Below the pieces are notes generated by a model, which saw only the letters and a program-made list of their open reading frames with translations, was not told the DNA's origin and made no database searches. From DATJPR01 sp035506295 (GTDB taxonomy: Bacteria; Bacteroidota; Ignavibacteria; UBA10030; UBA6906), in the NCBI GenBank assembly GCA_035506295.1, contig DATJPR010000009.1:1-5937 (forward strand): a stretch of DNA of 5,937 nucleotides, in the 5' to 3' direction. Positions 5,766-5,937 of the stretch are shown in pieces. Both the position numbers and the translations under genes were made by a program. Position 1 is the stretch's first letter. Each line of letters begins with the position of its first letter.

Positions 5766-5937
5766 TTACTTCTCCAGCGTGAGCGACACGCCCTCGACCG
5801 ACAGTTTCAGGTTGATACCCGCTGTCGTGGAGATCAGATCGATGACCACGCCGTTCTGGTTCTTCATCGTGAGAGCACCCGCCCCGCCGGCAAGTGTTCC
5901 TTCCGCGGAGGCGGCGGTGTAGTTGCCGTTGAAGTCC
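5766..5937 (-). CDS. C-terminal part of a small Gly/Ala-rich protein of unknown function (partial)
   Basis: The gene enters from the right edge on the minus strand, and only its last 56 codons are present, ending in TAA at 5768-5766. The visible chain starts DFNGNYTAASAEGTLAGGAG, continues ALTMKNQNGVVIDLISTTAG and ends INLKLSVEGVSLTLEK. The alternating hydrophobic and polar residues and the many glycines suggest a beta-rich fold. The 'G-x-Y-x-x-A-S-A-E-x-T-x-x-x-G-A-G-A' opening followed by 'G-I-N-L-x-L-x-V-x-G-V-x-L-x-L' is reminiscent of the C-terminal half of secreted DUF992-like proteins and, less so, of SYLF-domain proteins. I cannot decide between these and do not assign a function. Codon use is regular and the frame is intact to the window edge, so it is very likely a real gene. 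Confidence 0.7.
   Translation of the reverse strand, partial: DFNGNYTAASAEGTLAGGAGALTMKNQNGVVIDLISTTAGINLKLSVEGVSLTLEK

Noticed and set aside
1..5937. CRISPR array, tRNA, rRNA or transposase gene
   Set aside because: I saw no regularly spaced direct repeats, cloverleaf-like segments, rRNA signatures or transposase motifs on either strand.

Overview
The window reads as a piece of a Gram-negative (diderm) bacterial chromosome of moderately high GC. Every supportable gene lies on the minus strand, so transcription runs from high to low coordinates. Outer-membrane lipoproteins, an MCE-type envelope transport operon and the relic of a FadL-type porin all require an outer membrane. The codon use, the FadL type and a dispersed palindrome of the 'ATTCCCGC...GCGGGAAT' kind would fit a Desulfobacterota-like or related proteobacterial lineage, but that placement is inference only.

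Layout, in the direction of transcription: (1) 5937-5766, the last 56 codons of a small Gly/Ala-rich protein of unknown function. (2) 5765-5566, a spacer with a GC-rich hairpin and a strong ribosome binding site. (3) 5565-5092, a 157-residue exported helical protein. (4) about 4990-4588, a decayed 3' remnant of a FadL/OmpP1 outer-membrane transporter gene, with three frame changes and an in-frame stop. (5) 4550-4521, a REP-like palindromic repeat. (6) 4464-3862, a lipoprotein of unknown function. (7) 3838-3572, an 88-residue exported protein that looks 3'-truncated. (8) 3568-45, a compact pqi operon: two half-size PqiA membrane proteins, a three-MCE-domain PqiB and a PqiC lipoprotein.

The four pqi genes are nearly contiguous or overlapping (3-nt gap, 4-nt ATGA overlap, about 8-nt overlap, 1- to 4-nt overlap), which implies one transcript and translational coupling. 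By homology, the PqiA proteins sit in the inner membrane, PqiB spans the periplasm as a stacked MCE tube with a helical needle, and PqiC is the outer-membrane lipoprotein at its tip. Together they would move lipids or other hydrophobic molecules between the membranes. The lipoprotein and the truncated exported protein just upstream are close enough to belong to the same transcript.

Nothing here is a clearly new system. The points most worth a second look are the PqiA split into two genes, the unknown lipoprotein joined to the operon, the clipped gene immediately before pqiA, and the FadL remnant flanked by a dispersed repeat.
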